Part shown: one piece after another, positions 1 through 9,864 of the stretch
Layout of the letters: each line of letters begins with the position of its first letter
Position numbering within the stretch: the first letter of the stretch is position 1
Assembly: GCA_002352425.1 (NCBI GenBank)
Contig: DEIK01000002.1
Span: 610 to 45,799 of the forward strand
Direction: 5' to 3'
Length of the DNA stretch: 45,190 nucleotides
Origin: Rhodobacteraceae bacterium UBA2776
GTDB taxonomy: Bacteria > Pseudomonadota > Alphaproteobacteria > Rhodobacterales > Rhodobacteraceae
Position numbers and translations under genes: made by a program
The notes under the pieces: model-generated
What the model saw: only the letters and a program-made list of their open reading frames with translations
What the model was told of the DNA's origin: nothing
Database searches by the model: none

Positions 1-1329
1 CTGTTTTTGTTGCAAGGGCGGGAAGCGGCGGATTCCGAGGCATATTTTCAGTCGCTTGCGCATCAAACGATTTTTCTGAGCAAACGCTGGAAGGTTGCGT
101 CGGCAGGATTGCCGCGGTTTGAGGCGCTGACCGGATTGATTTACGCTGGGTTGGCGTTGAATGGTATGGATGAGCACGTTAAGCCAGCCGTCAAGGCATT
201 GGCCCGTGAGTGTCGTGAGCAGATTGATGCAGAAGGCGGTATTTCGACCCGCAATCCAGAAGAATTGCTTGAGGTGTTTTCACTGCTGATCTGGGCGGCG
301 TCGGCATTAAGCGAGGCGGGTTGGATTGCGCAGCATGACCATCTGTCTGCCATAGAACGTATTGCCCCGACATTGCGCGCCATGCGTCATAGCGATGGTG
401 GTTTGGCGCGGTTTCATGGTGGTGGTCGCGGTATTGAGGGGCGGCTGGATCATGCGCTGGCCACCAGCGGTGTGCGGGCAGAAAGCACGGCTGGATTGCA
501 GATGGGGTATGCGCGTCTGAAAGCGGGGCGCACCAGTGTGATTGTGGATGCGAGCCAACCACCGCAAGGGAAAAGCTCCACGCATGGTCACGCATCAACT
601 TTGGCGTTTGAATTAACGTCGGGGCGGCGCCCGTTGATTGTTAATTGTGGCTCGGGCATTTCATTTGGCGAAGACTGGCAACGGGCAGGGCGAGCGACCG
701 CGTCGCATTCAGTTCTGGGCATTCAGGGCCATTCATCGTCAAGGTTGGGGAGTGGGGCGGCGTTGTTGCATACGCCCAAGATCGTCGACATCAAACAATC
801 CAGCGACAAGGGTGGGTCAAGTCTTGAGGCCAGCCACGATGGCTATGAAAAAAGCCACGGTTTGATTCATTCGCGCCGGATTGATCAGTCGTTTGACGGG
901 CGGATGATGTCTGGGGATGACATTTTGACGGCCTATACACAGACCGACAAGCGCAGGTTTGATCTGGCGATGGATGCAACTCAGCTAAAGGGATTGGCCT
1001 ATTCGGTGCGGTTTCATTTGCATCCAGACGTGGATGCGGCGCTGGATATGGGGGGGCAGGCGGTGTCGCTGGCGCTTCGGAGCGGTGAGATTTGGGTGTT
1101 TCGCCATGGTGGCGGCGTTGAATTGAGCCTTGAATCGAGCGTTTACCTTGAGAAAAACCGTCTAAAGCCGCGCGCGACAAAACAGATAGTTTTATCTGGC
1201 CGCGCATTGGGGTATGCGAGCCGTGTGAGCTGGTCTTTGAACAAGGCACAGGACACGCCCGAAGGCCTGCGCGATCTGACGCGTGACGATGATATTCTGC
1301 CAACAACACCGAATGGGGAAACTGAATGA
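1..1329 (+). CDS. Heparinase II/III family protein (5' end outside window)
   Basis: The frame is open from the first base, so the gene begins upstream. The first possible start inside the window is a TTG at position 7, which is unlikely to be the true start. About 440 residues are visible, and the usual family length suggests that roughly 100-150 N-terminal residues are missing. The C-terminal half (from about residue 165) resembles the heparinase II/III-like beta-sandwich domain, with an STHGHASTLAFEL stretch and a GRATASHSVL stretch typical of this group in Rhodobacterales. The family contains polysaccharide lyases, but this chromosomal version beside purH is uncharacterised and its substrate is unknown. 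The stop overlaps the purH start by ATGA, suggesting translational coupling. Family assignment is fairly sure; enzymatic role is not. Confidence 0.8.
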   Translation: MFLLQGREAADSEAYFQSLAHQTIFLSKRWKVASAGLPRFEALTGLIYAGLALNGMDEHVKPAVKALARECREQIDAEGGISTRNPEELLEVFSLLIWAASALSEAGWIAQHDHLSAIERIAPTLRAMRHSDGGLARFHGGGRGIEGRLDHALATSGVRAESTAGLQMGYARLKAGRTSVIVDASQPPQGKSSTHGHASTLAFELTSGRRPLIVNCGSGISFGEDWQRAGRATASHSVLGIQGHSSSRLGSGAALLHTPKIVDIKQSSDKGGSSLEASHDGYEKSHGLIHSRRIDQSFDGRMMSGDDILTAYTQTDKRRFDLAMDATQLKGLAYSVRFHLHPDVDAALDMGGQAVSLALRSGEIWVFRHGGGVELSLESSVYLEKNRLKPRATKQIVLSGRALGYASRVSWSLNKAQDTPEGLRDLTRDDDILPTTPNGETE

Positions 1330-2915
1330 CCACCAAATTGCCAATCCGCCGCGCGCTTTTATCTGTATCTGACAAAACTGGTTTGCTGGAGCTGGCCCGC
1401 GCCTTGGCGGGGATGGGGGTTGAACTGTTGTCGACCGGTGGGTCCGCACAATCACTGCGCGACGCTGGTTTGGAAGTTACCGATGTGGCCAGTGTGACCG
1501 GCTTTCCCGAAATGATGGATGGGCGTGTGAAGACGCTGCATCCTGCGGTGCATGGTGGCCTGTTGGCGCTGCGTGATAATGATGATCATTTGGCGGCAAT
1601 GAAGGAACACGGGATTGCCGGTATTGATCTGTTGGTGGTCAATTTGTACCCGTTTGAGGAAACTGTCGCCAAGGGTGCGGATTATGATACCTGTATTGAA
1701 AATATCGACATTGGCGGCCCTGCGATGATCCGGGCTGCGGCCAAGAACCATGCGTTTGTGACGACCATTGTGGACGTCGAGGATTATGAAAAACTGTTGG
1801 GCGATATGGCCAAGCATGATGGTGCGACTTGCGAAAAATTCCGCAAAAGCCGTGCGCAGATTGCTTATGCCCGAACCGCGGCTTATGACGCGGCGGTCTC
1901 GACTTGGATGGCAGATGCAATCGGCATGGAATTTCCGCGGCGCCGGGCATTCGCAGGCACGTTGGCACAGGTCATGCGCTATGGTGAAAACCCGCATCAG
2001 TCGGCGGCGTTTTATACCGACGGCACCGCCCGTGAGGGTGTTTCAACGGCTGTGCAACATCAGGGAAAAGAGCTGTCTTATAACAACATCAACGACACCG
2101 ATGCAGCGATCGAATTGGTGGCGGAGTTCGATGCGGCGGACGGTCCGGCCTGTGCTATTATCAAACACGCCAACCCTTGTGGTGTGGCGCGTGGCGCAAC
2201 GATGGTAGAGGCGTACCGTGCCGCGTTTAACTGTGACAATGTTTCGCCTTTTGGTGGGATCATTGCGCTGAACCAGCGGTTGGATGGGGCGACTGCCGAG
2301 GAAATCAGCAAGATTTTCACCGAAGTGGTGATTGCGCCGGGTGCGGATGATGACGCCAAAGCGATCTTTGCCAAAAAGAAAAACCTGCGCCTGTTGACGG
2401 TGGCGGGTTTGCCTGATCCACGCTCGGCGGCGCGCACATATCGGCAGGTGGCAGGTGGCATGCTGGTGCAGGACAAGGACAACGGATTTGTGGCGATGGA
2501 CGATCTAAAGGTCGTGACCAAACGCGCGCCCAGTGACGCTGAGATGGTTGATTTAATGTTCGCATGGCGGGTGGCAAAGCATGTTAAATCCAACGCGATC
2601 ATTTACGTCAAAGACGGTGCAACTGTGGGCATTGGCGCGGGGCAGATGAGCCGCGTTGACAGCACGCGGATTGCCGCCCGCAAAGCCCAAGACATGGCCG
2701 AGGTTCTGGGGTTGGACGCACCGCTCACCCAAGGCTCGGTTGTGGCGTCAGATGCGTTTTTTCCGTTTGCGGATGGATTGCTGAGCGCGGCCGAGGCTGG
2801 TGCAACTGCGATCATCCAGCCCGGCGGCTCGATGCGGGACGATGAAGTGATCAAAGCGGCAGATGAAGCGGGATTGGCGATGGTGTTTACCGGCATGCGC
2901 CACTTCCGTCACTAA
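1326..2915 (+). CDS. purH: Bifunctional AICAR formyltransferase / IMP cyclohydrolase
   Basis: This cytoplasmic enzyme performs the last two steps of purine synthesis: formylation of AICAR with 10-formyl-tetrahydrofolate, then ring closure to IMP. The 529 residues match the normal family length. The N-terminal MGS-like cyclohydrolase domain (about residues 8-150) shows SVSDKTGL, STGGSAQ and MDGRVKTLHP. The AICAR transformylase domain shows YGENPHQSAAFY and IKHANPCGVA, with the catalytic-type Lys-His pair near residues 280-281, and the C-terminus ends in FTGMRHFRH. The start overlaps the stop of the heparinase-like gene (ATGA). lspA follows after 10 bases, so the three are probably co-transcribed. 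Confidence 0.98.
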   Translation: MTTKLPIRRALLSVSDKTGLLELARALAGMGVELLSTGGSAQSLRDAGLEVTDVASVTGFPEMMDGRVKTLHPAVHGGLLALRDNDDHLAAMKEHGIAGIDLLVVNLYPFEETVAKGADYDTCIENIDIGGPAMIRAAAKNHAFVTTIVDVEDYEKLLGDMAKHDGATCEKFRKSRAQIAYARTAAYDAAVSTWMADAIGMEFPRRRAFAGTLAQVMRYGENPHQSAAFYTDGTAREGVSTAVQHQGKELSYNNINDTDAAIELVAEFDAADGPACAIIKHANPCGVARGATMVEAYRAAFNCDNVSPFGGIIALNQRLDGATAEEISKIFTEVVIAPGADDDAKAIFAKKKNLRLLTVAGLPDPRSAARTYRQVAGGMLVQDKDNGFVAMDDLKVVTKRAPSDAEMVDLMFAWRVAKHVKSNAIIYVKDGATVGIGAGQMSRVDSTRIAARKAQDMAEVLGLDAPLTQGSVVASDAFFPFADGLLSAAEAGATAIIQPGGSMRDDEVIKAADEAGLAMVFTGMRHFRH

Positions 2916-2925
2916 GGAGAACGCA

Positions 2926-3396
2926 ATGCGACTGACCCTTTGGGCGGGTTTCTGGGCATTTATGCTGGATCAAGCCTCAAAATATTTGGTGGTACATGTT
3001 ATGAACCTGCGCGAGCGCGGCGAAATTGACGTGCTTGCACCGCTGCTGAATTTCCGGATGGCGTGGAACAGAGGTGTGAATTTCGGGCTGTTATCAAACA
3101 GTGCCGAGCTTGGCCGTTGGATCCTGATTGCGCTGGCCTTGGGGGTTTGCGCTTGGGTTTTGAACTGGATGCGACGCGAGAAACATAGCCGCCTGGCGCA
3201 TATCAGCGCCGGTTTGTTGGTCGGTGGGGCGCTGGGCAATGTGATGGACCGTTTTCTCTATGGGGCGGTTGCGGACTTTCTAAATATGTCGTGTTGCGGT
3301 TTTGAGAACCCTTATTCGTTCAATATTGCAGATATTGCGGTGTTTGTTGGCGCATTTGGGTTGATCTTTTTCGCTGGAGAAAAGAAGACTAGGTGA
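2926..3396 (+). CDS. lspA: Lipoprotein signal peptidase (signal peptidase II)
   Basis: This inner-membrane aspartyl protease removes the signal peptide of diacylglyceryl-modified prolipoproteins. The ATG at 2926 is preceded by an AAGGAGA ribosome binding site at 2914-2920, which decides the start over an upstream in-frame ATG inside purH. The product is 156 residues with four hydrophobic segments. Family motifs are present: LDQASKYLV near the N-terminus, AWNRGVNFGLL, GNVMDRFLYGAVADF and FNIADIAV. The last two carry the two catalytic aspartates (about D117 and D136). The next gene encodes a predicted lipoprotein, a natural substrate. Confidence 0.96.
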   Translation: MRLTLWAGFWAFMLDQASKYLVVHVMNLRERGEIDVLAPLLNFRMAWNRGVNFGLLSNSAELGRWILIALALGVCAWVLNWMRREKHSRLAHISAGLLVGGALGNVMDRFLYGAVADFLNMSCCGFENPYSFNIADIAVFVGAFGLIFFAGEKKTR

Positions 3397-3447
3397 CGGC
3401 ACCGATTTGATCGGTTAAACACCTGTTAAGTGGGTAAGGAGACATCA

Positions 3448-3999
3448 ATGCATATAGCACGTGGCAAAATTGCACTTGCTTTGATCGCGGTTCTGGCGAT
3501 GTCGGCCTGTGCCAACAAGAATAAGAACCCTGAGTTGATGAATATTCGGCCCAGTGGCGATGGACCGGATGAATTTACCATTCTGCCAACCAAGCCACTG
3601 GAAGCGCCTGACTTTGCTGTGGCACTGCCGACACCGACTCCGGGTGGGTCCAATATAACTGACCCGACCCCCAAAGCAGATGCTGTTGCGGCACTGGGTG
3701 GAAACCCGTCGCGGGTTGCTGCACGGGGGGACGGCAGCATTGGGCGAGGTGATAGCACACTTGTTTCGCATGCCCGACGGTTTGGAGCCAATGGTGCGAT
3801 ACGTCAGTCTTTGGCTGCCGAAGATCTTGAGTTTAGAAAGAAACACCAAGGTCGTTTTTTGGAGCGGGTGTTCAGTTTGAACGTATACTACCGCGTATAC
3901 AAAGATGCCTCGTTGGATAAATACCGCGAATTGGAACGGTTCCGTCGTTTGGGTATTCGCACCCCGTCAGCCCCGCCAGACCCAGCGAAATTCGAATAA
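3448..3999 (+). CDS. DUF3035 family outer-membrane lipoprotein
   Basis: The start is the ATG at 3448, with AAGGAG at 3436-3441; a GTG at 3430 is a poorer choice. The 183-residue product opens with a type II signal peptide (basic MHIARGK, hydrophobic core, lipobox AMSAC with Cys at 21). The rest is Pro/Gly-rich and then charged and helical near the C-terminus. The sequence and its place between lspA and the M16 peptidase pair match the DUF3035 lipoproteins of Rhodobacterales, some of which have been named BamF-like accessories of the outer-membrane assembly machine. I infer a periplasm-facing lipoprotein. The BamF role is by family name only and not visible in the sequence. Confidence 0.85.
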   Translation: MHIARGKIALALIAVLAMSACANKNKNPELMNIRPSGDGPDEFTILPTKPLEAPDFAVALPTPTPGGSNITDPTPKADAVAALGGNPSRVAARGDGSIGRGDSTLVSHARRFGANGAIRQSLAAEDLEFRKKHQGRFLERVFSLNVYYRVYKDASLDKYRELERFRRLGIRTPSAPPDPAKFE

Positions 4000-4091
4000 G
4001 TCGGATTGTCACAAACACGCTATGAGGGCTTGTGGTTGGCGTGTGGGTGCCTAAGTTGTGCCTGAGCTTTACCCAACCGGAGACCCGTAAA

Positions 4092-5435
4092 ATGCGTATC
4101 CTAAGTCTGGTCATTTTGGCCCTGACATTGATGACCCGCCCGATTTTGGCGCAAGACATCAGCAATTACACCCTTGAAAATGGTCTAGAAGTTTTGGTGA
4201 TCGAGGATCACCGTGCCCCCGTCGTGGTGCAAATGGTTTGGTACCGTGCGGGTGCAGCAGACGAGGCGCGCGGCGTTTCGGGTGTGGCGCATTTTCTGGA
4301 GCATTTGTTGTTCAAGGCAACGGATGATTTAGAATCCGGCGAGTTTTCGGACACTGTGGCGGCCAATGGGGGATCGGACAATGCGTTCACCTCAAAGGAT
4401 TACACCGGCTACTACCAGCGCATTGCTGCGGATCGGTTGGAGCTGGTGATGACGATGGAGGCGGACCGGATGCGTGATTTGCGTCTGTCTGTCGATGACA
4501 TTGCCACCGAACGCGACGTGATTTTGGAAGAGCGCAACATGCGGACCGAGAATGACCCGAGTGCGTTGTTCAGCGAGCAACGAAATGCGGCGCAATACAT
4601 GAACCACCCTTACGGCATCCCGATCATTGGATGGAAACATGAAATGGAAAAGCTGTCGCTTGAGGATGCTTTGGCGTTTTATCGTCGCTACTACGCGCCT
4701 AATAATGCGATTTTGGTGGTCGCGGGTGATGTGTTACCCGCTGATGTTTTGGCGCTGGCTAAAAAGCATTACGGCCCCTTGGCGCCGACCGTTGATCTGC
4801 CCAAACGCAGCCGCACGCTTGAGCCACCGCATCTGGCCGAGCGGCGCTTGGCCTATGCCGATCCACGGGTGTCGCAACCCTATGTGATCCGTACATATCT
4901 GGCGCCCGAGCGCAACAGCGGGGCGCAAAAACAAGCAGCGGTTTTGACAATGCTGTCGGAGTTGCTGGGCGGCAATGGACAGACTTCGGTTCTGGGTCGC
5001 AAGCTGCAATTTGAGCAGCAAAAAGCGATTTACACATCGGCGTTTTATAGTGGCATGTCACTGGACCAAACCACGTTCGGTTTGGTGATGGTTCCCAGCG
5101 AAGGCGTTGATTTGGCCGAGGGTGAGGCATTGTTGGACACCGCTGTCGCCGAGTTTATCGAGGAAGGCGTAGACGCCGAGCAGTTTGCGCGTATCAAGAT
5201 GCAGTTGCGTGCCAGTTTGATCTATGAGCGCGATGATGTGCAGGCCTTGGCTAACATGTATGGCGCGGCGTTAACGTCGGGTTTAACGGTCAAGGACGTA
5301 CAGGATTGGCCGGAGATACTAAAAGACGTCACGGCAGATGAAGTGATCGAGGCGGCCGCGATGTTGCTGGACAAAAAACAAGCTGTGACGGGGTGGCTGA
5401 CCAAACCGGATGCTGTTGCGGAGGTGAGCCAATGA
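4092..5435 (+). CDS. Secreted M16 zinc peptidase, catalytic subunit
   Basis: The ATG at 4092 gives a 447-residue protein with a cleavable-looking signal peptide (about residues 1-20, ending ILA|Q), so it should act in the periplasm. The inverted zinc motif HFLEH is at residues 67-71, and the third ligand glutamate lies in VILEERN, 76 residues after the second histidine, as in active M16 enzymes. The length fits the M16B (processing-peptidase-like) class. The stop overlaps the start of the next M16 gene by ATGA, as expected for an obligate heterodimer. An upstream in-frame start at 4032 would remove the signal peptide from the N-terminus and is rejected. Confidence 0.94.
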   Translation: MRILSLVILALTLMTRPILAQDISNYTLENGLEVLVIEDHRAPVVVQMVWYRAGAADEARGVSGVAHFLEHLLFKATDDLESGEFSDTVAANGGSDNAFTSKDYTGYYQRIAADRLELVMTMEADRMRDLRLSVDDIATERDVILEERNMRTENDPSALFSEQRNAAQYMNHPYGIPIIGWKHEMEKLSLEDALAFYRRYYAPNNAILVVAGDVLPADVLALAKKHYGPLAPTVDLPKRSRTLEPPHLAERRLAYADPRVSQPYVIRTYLAPERNSGAQKQAAVLTMLSELLGGNGQTSVLGRKLQFEQQKAIYTSAFYSGMSLDQTTFGLVMVPSEGVDLAEGEALLDTAVAEFIEEGVDAEQFARIKMQLRASLIYERDDVQALANMYGAALTSGLTVKDVQDWPEILKDVTADEVIEAAAMLLDKKQAVTGWLTKPDAVAEVSQ

Positions 5436-6745
5436 AGCGGATTTACATGGCGTTGATTGCGCTGCTGACGTTCACAGCGGTGGCCAAGGCCGAGGTCGAA
5501 ATTCAGGAAGTTACATCGCCTGGTGGCATTACTGCTTGGCTCGTCGAGGAACATTCAATCCCGTTCACGTCGCTTGAAATCCGCTTCAAAGGCGGTACCA
5601 ATTTGGACGCGGATGGTAAGCGTGGGGCCGTCAATTTGATGAGTGGCCTGTTGGAAGAGGGCGCGGCCGACATGGATGCCCGCCAATATGCGGCGGCGGT
5701 TGAGGGCTTGGCGGCGAGCTTTGGGTTTTCGGCGCGCAGTGACGCTTTGGCCATCTCGGCGCAATTTTTAAGCGAAAATCGTGGGGCCGCAATGGAGCTG
5801 TTGCGCGCTGCATTGGTCGAGCCACGATTTGATCAAACCGCGATTGATCGTGTGCGCGCGCAGGTGATCTCGGGCATTCAGGGTGATCTGAAAGACCCTG
5901 ACGATATTGCGGGTCGCAGGTTTAGTGAATTGGCCTATGCAGGGCACCCTTATGCGACGTCGCGCAGCGGTACGTTGGACTCTGTAGCCGAATTGACCCG
6001 TGAGGATTTAATTGCCGCCAAAGCCGCGACCATTGCGCGGGATCGGCTGTTTGTCGCGGCTGTGGGTGATATTACGCCGGACGAACTGGGCGCGTTGTTA
6101 GATGGGTTGTTGGGTGATTTACCAGCCGTCGGCGCCAACATGCCAAAGCGTGCTGATTATCAACTGACGGGAGGTGTGACGGTGATCCCGTTTGATACGC
6201 CGCAATCCGTGGTGATCTTTGGGCATGAAGGAATCGAGCGCCACGACGATGATTTCTTTGTGGCCTATCTGATGAACACCATTTTGGGCGGCAGTGGTCG
6301 TCAGTCCCGTTTGATGGAAGAGGTGCGCGAGAAGCGTGGGTTGACCTATGGGGTCTATAGCTACCTGCAACCAATGGATTACGCCGAGCTTTATATGGGC
6401 AGTGTGGCTTCGGCCAATGATCGTGTCGCCGAGGCAATCGACGTGATCCGCGCGGAATGGATCAAGATGGCTGAAGATGGTGTCACCGCCGAGGAACTGG
6501 ATGGGGCCAAGACCTATTTGACCGGCGCTTATCCGCTGCGTTTTGATGGCAACGGACCGATTGCAAATATCATGGTGGGGATGCAGATCACTGGCTTGCC
6601 AGTCGATTATATCGCGACCCGAAATGACAAGATCAACGCCGTTACGCTGGGCGATATCACCCGCGTTGCCAAACGGTTTGTGCGGCCCGATGACTTGCGG
6701 TTTGTGGTGGTGGGGCAGCCCGAGGGGCTGAAGCCTGCGAATTAA
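5432..6745 (+). CDS. Secreted M16 peptidase, non-catalytic partner subunit
   Basis: This is a 437-residue M16B protein with a signal peptide (MKRIYMALIALLTFTAVAKA). At the place where the zinc motif should be, the sequence reads NLMSGLLEEG, so HxxEH is absent and the subunit should be inactive. The C-terminal half keeps the substrate-binding segment EKRGLTYGVYS preceded by GSGRQSRLMEEVR, as in the regulatory subunits of bacterial M16 heterodimers. The start overlaps the stop of the catalytic subunit by ATGA, so the two are almost surely made together. The substrate of the pair is not known from the sequence. Confidence 0.93.
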   Translation: MKRIYMALIALLTFTAVAKAEVEIQEVTSPGGITAWLVEEHSIPFTSLEIRFKGGTNLDADGKRGAVNLMSGLLEEGAADMDARQYAAAVEGLAASFGFSARSDALAISAQFLSENRGAAMELLRAALVEPRFDQTAIDRVRAQVISGIQGDLKDPDDIAGRRFSELAYAGHPYATSRSGTLDSVAELTREDLIAAKAATIARDRLFVAAVGDITPDELGALLDGLLGDLPAVGANMPKRADYQLTGGVTVIPFDTPQSVVIFGHEGIERHDDDFFVAYLMNTILGGSGRQSRLMEEVREKRGLTYGVYSYLQPMDYAELYMGSVASANDRVAEAIDVIRAEWIKMAEDGVTAEELDGAKTYLTGAYPLRFDGNGPIANIMVGMQITGLPVDYIATRNDKINAVTLGDITRVAKRFVRPDDLRFVVVGQPEGLKPAN

Positions 6746-6802
6746 CGCAAGCCTGCGAATCTTGGTGGTCGAATCGGGGCATGATGTGCTAATTCTTGTG
6801 CC

Positions 6803-8635
6803 ATGCCCGCATCAAACACCCATATAGGCGAAAATCGTCCTGTTATCCGGCAATTGGATGACGCTGCAATCAACCGGATTGCGGCGGGCGAAGTGGTTGA
6901 GCGGCCCGCCTCTGCGGTTAAAGAGTTGATTGAAAACGCGCTTGACGCGGGCGCGCGGCGGATCGACGTTTCCTATGCGGATGGTGGCAAAACCTTGATC
7001 CGCGTGGTCGATGACGGTTGCGGGATATCGGCGGATGATTTGCCATTGGCCATGTCGCGGCATGCCACATCGAAAATCGACGGTACGGATCTTTTGAATA
7101 TCCACAGTTTCGGGTTTCGCGGCGAGGCCTTGCCGTCCCTAGGGGCTGTTGGCCGATTGGCGATCACGTCGCGGGTCGAGGGCGCGGATGCGGCGATGAT
7201 CCGTGTGGCGGGCGGCGTGATTGAGGCGGTCAAACCTGCAGCGTTGAACAGTGGCACCGTGGTCGAATTGCGCGACTTGTTTTATGCGACGCCAGCACGG
7301 TTGAAATTCCTACGCACGGATCGGGCAGAGGTTCAGGCGATTGGCGACGTGGTTAAACGATTGGCAATGGCAGAGCCGTTCGTCAGCTTTACCCTGCGTG
7401 ATGTTTCAGGCGGCGGCGAGGGGCGTTTGACGTTCCGTGCCGATGCACAATCTGGCGATTTGTTCGACGCGCTGCATGGGCGACTGCGGCGGGTTTTGGG
7501 GGCAGAATTTGCGGACAATGCCCTGAAAATTGATGCCGCGCGCGAAGGGATCGCGCTGACCGGTTATGCTGCCCTGCCGACGTTTTCGCGCGGTTCTGCG
7601 GTGATGCAGTATTTATACGTCAACGGGCGGCCTGTGCGAGACAAGCTGTTGATCGGCGCGTTGCGTGGAGCCTATTTCGATTTTCTGTCACGGGATAGGC
7701 ATCCGGCGGCTGTGTTGTTTTTGGAGTGTGATCCGCATTTCGTGGATGTGAACGTGCATCCCGCCAAATCCGAGGTGCGGTTTCGCGAGCCTGGTTTGGC
7801 GCGGGGGTTGATTGTATCGGCGCTGCGTCATGCATTGGCTGAATCGGGGCATCGGGCTTCGACGACTGTTGCGGATGCGACTTTGGGCGCGTTTCGGCCC
7901 GAGGTTCCAGCAGGTCGGATTTACCAGATGGATCGCCCGTCAATGGGAGCATTGGGAACGGCACATGCGATGCAAGCGCCCGCGTTTGAAGCGGGTGGTT
8001 TTGCCGAGGCCTCGGCGCGGTTTGAAGCGCCGATTGAAGCGGATGCGCCGACGGATTTACCGTTGGGTGCGGCGCGTGCGCAGGTGCATGAGAACTATAT
8101 CATCGCACAGACAACAGATGGCATGGTGGTGGTGGATCAACACGCTGCCCATGAGCGGTTGGTGTATGAAAAACTCAAAGCCCAGATGGCCGAGAATGGT
8201 GTGGCAGCACAAGCCTTGCTGATCCCCGAAATTGTGGAATTGTCCGAAGGCGATGCGGCACGTTTGCTGGAGATGGCCGAGGATCTGGCTCGGCTTGGGT
8301 TGACGATTGAACCCTTTGGTGCCGGGGCGATTGCAGTGCGCGAAACACCGGCGATCCTGGGCACGATCAATGCCAAAGGGATGATCCTTGATATTCTGGA
8401 TGAGCTGGCCGATCTGGGCGACAGCCTGACTGTGCAAGCACGCATTGAGGCGATCCTGAGCCGCGTGGCCTGCCATGGATCGATCCGGTCGGGGCGACGT
8501 ATGCAGGCGGATGAAATGAACGCGTTGTTGCGCGAAATGGAAGCCACGCCGCATTCCGGTCAATGTAACCACGGCCGTCCCACATATGTGGAGTTGAAAC
8601 TGGCCGATATCGAACGATTATTTGGGCGCACATGA
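6803..8635 (+). CDS. mutL: DNA mismatch repair protein MutL with endonuclease site
   Basis: The 610-residue protein couples MutS mismatch recognition to strand incision. The N-terminal GHKL ATPase carries NRIAAGEVVERPASAVKELI, DDGCGI, GFRGEALPSL and ATPARLKFL, followed by FVDVNVHPAKSEVRF. The C-terminal domain has the endonuclease motif DQHAAHERLVYE starting at about residue 445, and further metal-site stretches ACHGSIRSG and GQCNHGRPTYVEL. This MutL is therefore predicted to nick DNA itself, as in bacteria lacking MutH. The ATG at 6803 has no clear Shine-Dalgarno sequence, so the exact start is less certain than the gene. The stop overlaps the start of rmuC. Confidence 0.97.
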   Translation: MPASNTHIGENRPVIRQLDDAAINRIAAGEVVERPASAVKELIENALDAGARRIDVSYADGGKTLIRVVDDGCGISADDLPLAMSRHATSKIDGTDLLNIHSFGFRGEALPSLGAVGRLAITSRVEGADAAMIRVAGGVIEAVKPAALNSGTVVELRDLFYATPARLKFLRTDRAEVQAIGDVVKRLAMAEPFVSFTLRDVSGGGEGRLTFRADAQSGDLFDALHGRLRRVLGAEFADNALKIDAAREGIALTGYAALPTFSRGSAVMQYLYVNGRPVRDKLLIGALRGAYFDFLSRDRHPAAVLFLECDPHFVDVNVHPAKSEVRFREPGLARGLIVSALRHALAESGHRASTTVADATLGAFRPEVPAGRIYQMDRPSMGALGTAHAMQAPAFEAGGFAEASARFEAPIEADAPTDLPLGAARAQVHENYIIAQTTDGMVVVDQHAAHERLVYEKLKAQMAENGVAAQALLIPEIVELSEGDAARLLEMAEDLARLGLTIEPFGAGAIAVRETPAILGTINAKGMILDILDELADLGDSLTVQARIEAILSRVACHGSIRSGRRMQADEMNALLREMEATPHSGQCNHGRPTYVELKLADIERLFGRT

Positions 8636-9807
8636 TGGGATTTCAGGATATTATCGCCGAAATGGACCCCACGTGGCTGATACTGCTGGCGGCTGGGGCA
8701 GTCATGGTTTTGCTGCTGTTCATTTTGCTGATTATGATGGTGCGCCGCGCTGGGCACTCGATGCAGATGATGGCGCCGTTGGGCCAGCAAATTGGCCAGT
8801 TGGGGCATCGGGTTCAGGCGCTGTCGGATGGGCAATCGCAACTGGCGGGGGGGCTGAATACGGTCAGCCAAACCCAGACTGTGGCGCAAGCGCAGTTGAT
8901 GAATACGCTGGAACAACGTCTGGCCGAGGTACAGGCCAAGATGGCCGAGAGCCTGCATGGCAGTTCGCAAAATACCACCAAATCGCTGACCCAATTGCAG
9001 GAGCGATTGGCGACGATTGATCGGGCCCAGACCAATATTGAAAAACTTTCGGGTGATGTGTTGAGCTTGCAGGACATTTTGTCAAATAAGCAAACCCGTG
9101 GGGCATTCGGAGAAATCCAGCTGAATGATATTGTGGGCAAGGCGTTGCCTGCGGACAGCTACAAATTGCAGGCCACTTTAAGCAACGGAAAGAGGGCTGA
9201 TTGCCTGATTGATTTGCCCAACCCGCCGGGCCCAATTGTGATCGACTCCAAGTTCCCGTTGGAGGCCTATGAGGCATTGCGCAACGCGAGCAATGATTGG
9301 GAAATGAAAGAGGCCGTGAAGGCTTTTAAGGTGTCCGTAAAAGGTCACATCAAGGCAATTTCCGAGCGGTATATTCTGGAAGGCGAGACGGCGGATGGGG
9401 CGTTGATGTTCTTGCCCTCTGAGGCGGTTTATGCCGAGTTGCACGCTAACTTTCCTGAACTGGTGCGGGAAGGTTTCGCAGCGCAGGTCTGGATCGTGTC
9501 ACCGACCACCTGTATGGCCACGTTGAACACCATGCGCGCGATTTTGAAAGATGCGCGGATGCGCGAGCAGGCCGGGGCCATTCGCAAAACCTTGCGCATG
9601 TTGCACCGCGATGTCGAGATGGTGGTGGAGCGGGTTGGCAAGCTGGACACGCATTTCAATCAGGCCCGCGCTGATCTTGATGGGATCGGCACAGCGGCCG
9701 AGCGAGCAGGCAAACGCGCCGCACGTCTGGACAATTTCGATTTTGAGGAATTGGCGCCCGAATTAGATGCGGCAAATGTGGTCCCGTTGAGCAAACCGAG
9801 CGAATAG
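8632..9807 (+). CDS. rmuC: DNA recombination protein RmuC
   Basis: The 391-residue product has one N-terminal membrane anchor (about residues 13-36, Leu/Ile/Met-rich), then a long Gln-rich coiled coil (about 45-145), then the RmuC nuclease-like domain. Recognisable family stretches are RGAFGEIQLNDIV, IVIDSKFPLEAYEAL, MFLPSEAVYAELH and VWIVSPTTCMATLNTMRA. RmuC limits DNA inversions and rearrangements in Escherichia coli; its exact chemistry is not settled. Two adjacent ATG codons (8632 and 8635) are possible starts; the first overlaps the mutL stop (ATGA). Coupling to mutL fits a genome-stability pair. Confidence 0.93.
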   Translation: MMGFQDIIAEMDPTWLILLAAGAVMVLLLFILLIMMVRRAGHSMQMMAPLGQQIGQLGHRVQALSDGQSQLAGGLNTVSQTQTVAQAQLMNTLEQRLAEVQAKMAESLHGSSQNTTKSLTQLQERLATIDRAQTNIEKLSGDVLSLQDILSNKQTRGAFGEIQLNDIVGKALPADSYKLQATLSNGKRADCLIDLPNPPGPIVIDSKFPLEAYEALRNASNDWEMKEAVKAFKVSVKGHIKAISERYILEGETADGALMFLPSEAVYAELHANFPELVREGFAAQVWIVSPTTCMATLNTMRAILKDARMREQAGAIRKTLRMLHRDVEMVVERVGKLDTHFNQARADLDGIGTAAERAGKRAARLDNFDFEELAPELDAANVVPLSKPSE

Positions 9808-9864
9808 GCTTTGATATGGGCGGGTTTTAGGGCAAACTGAAAACCGACTCGAAAGGTTGTTCAC

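Noticed and set aside
791..1375. Open frame on the minus strand opposite the heparinase-like gene
   Set aside because: Shadow of the coding strand; no recognisable domain and it crosses the purH start.
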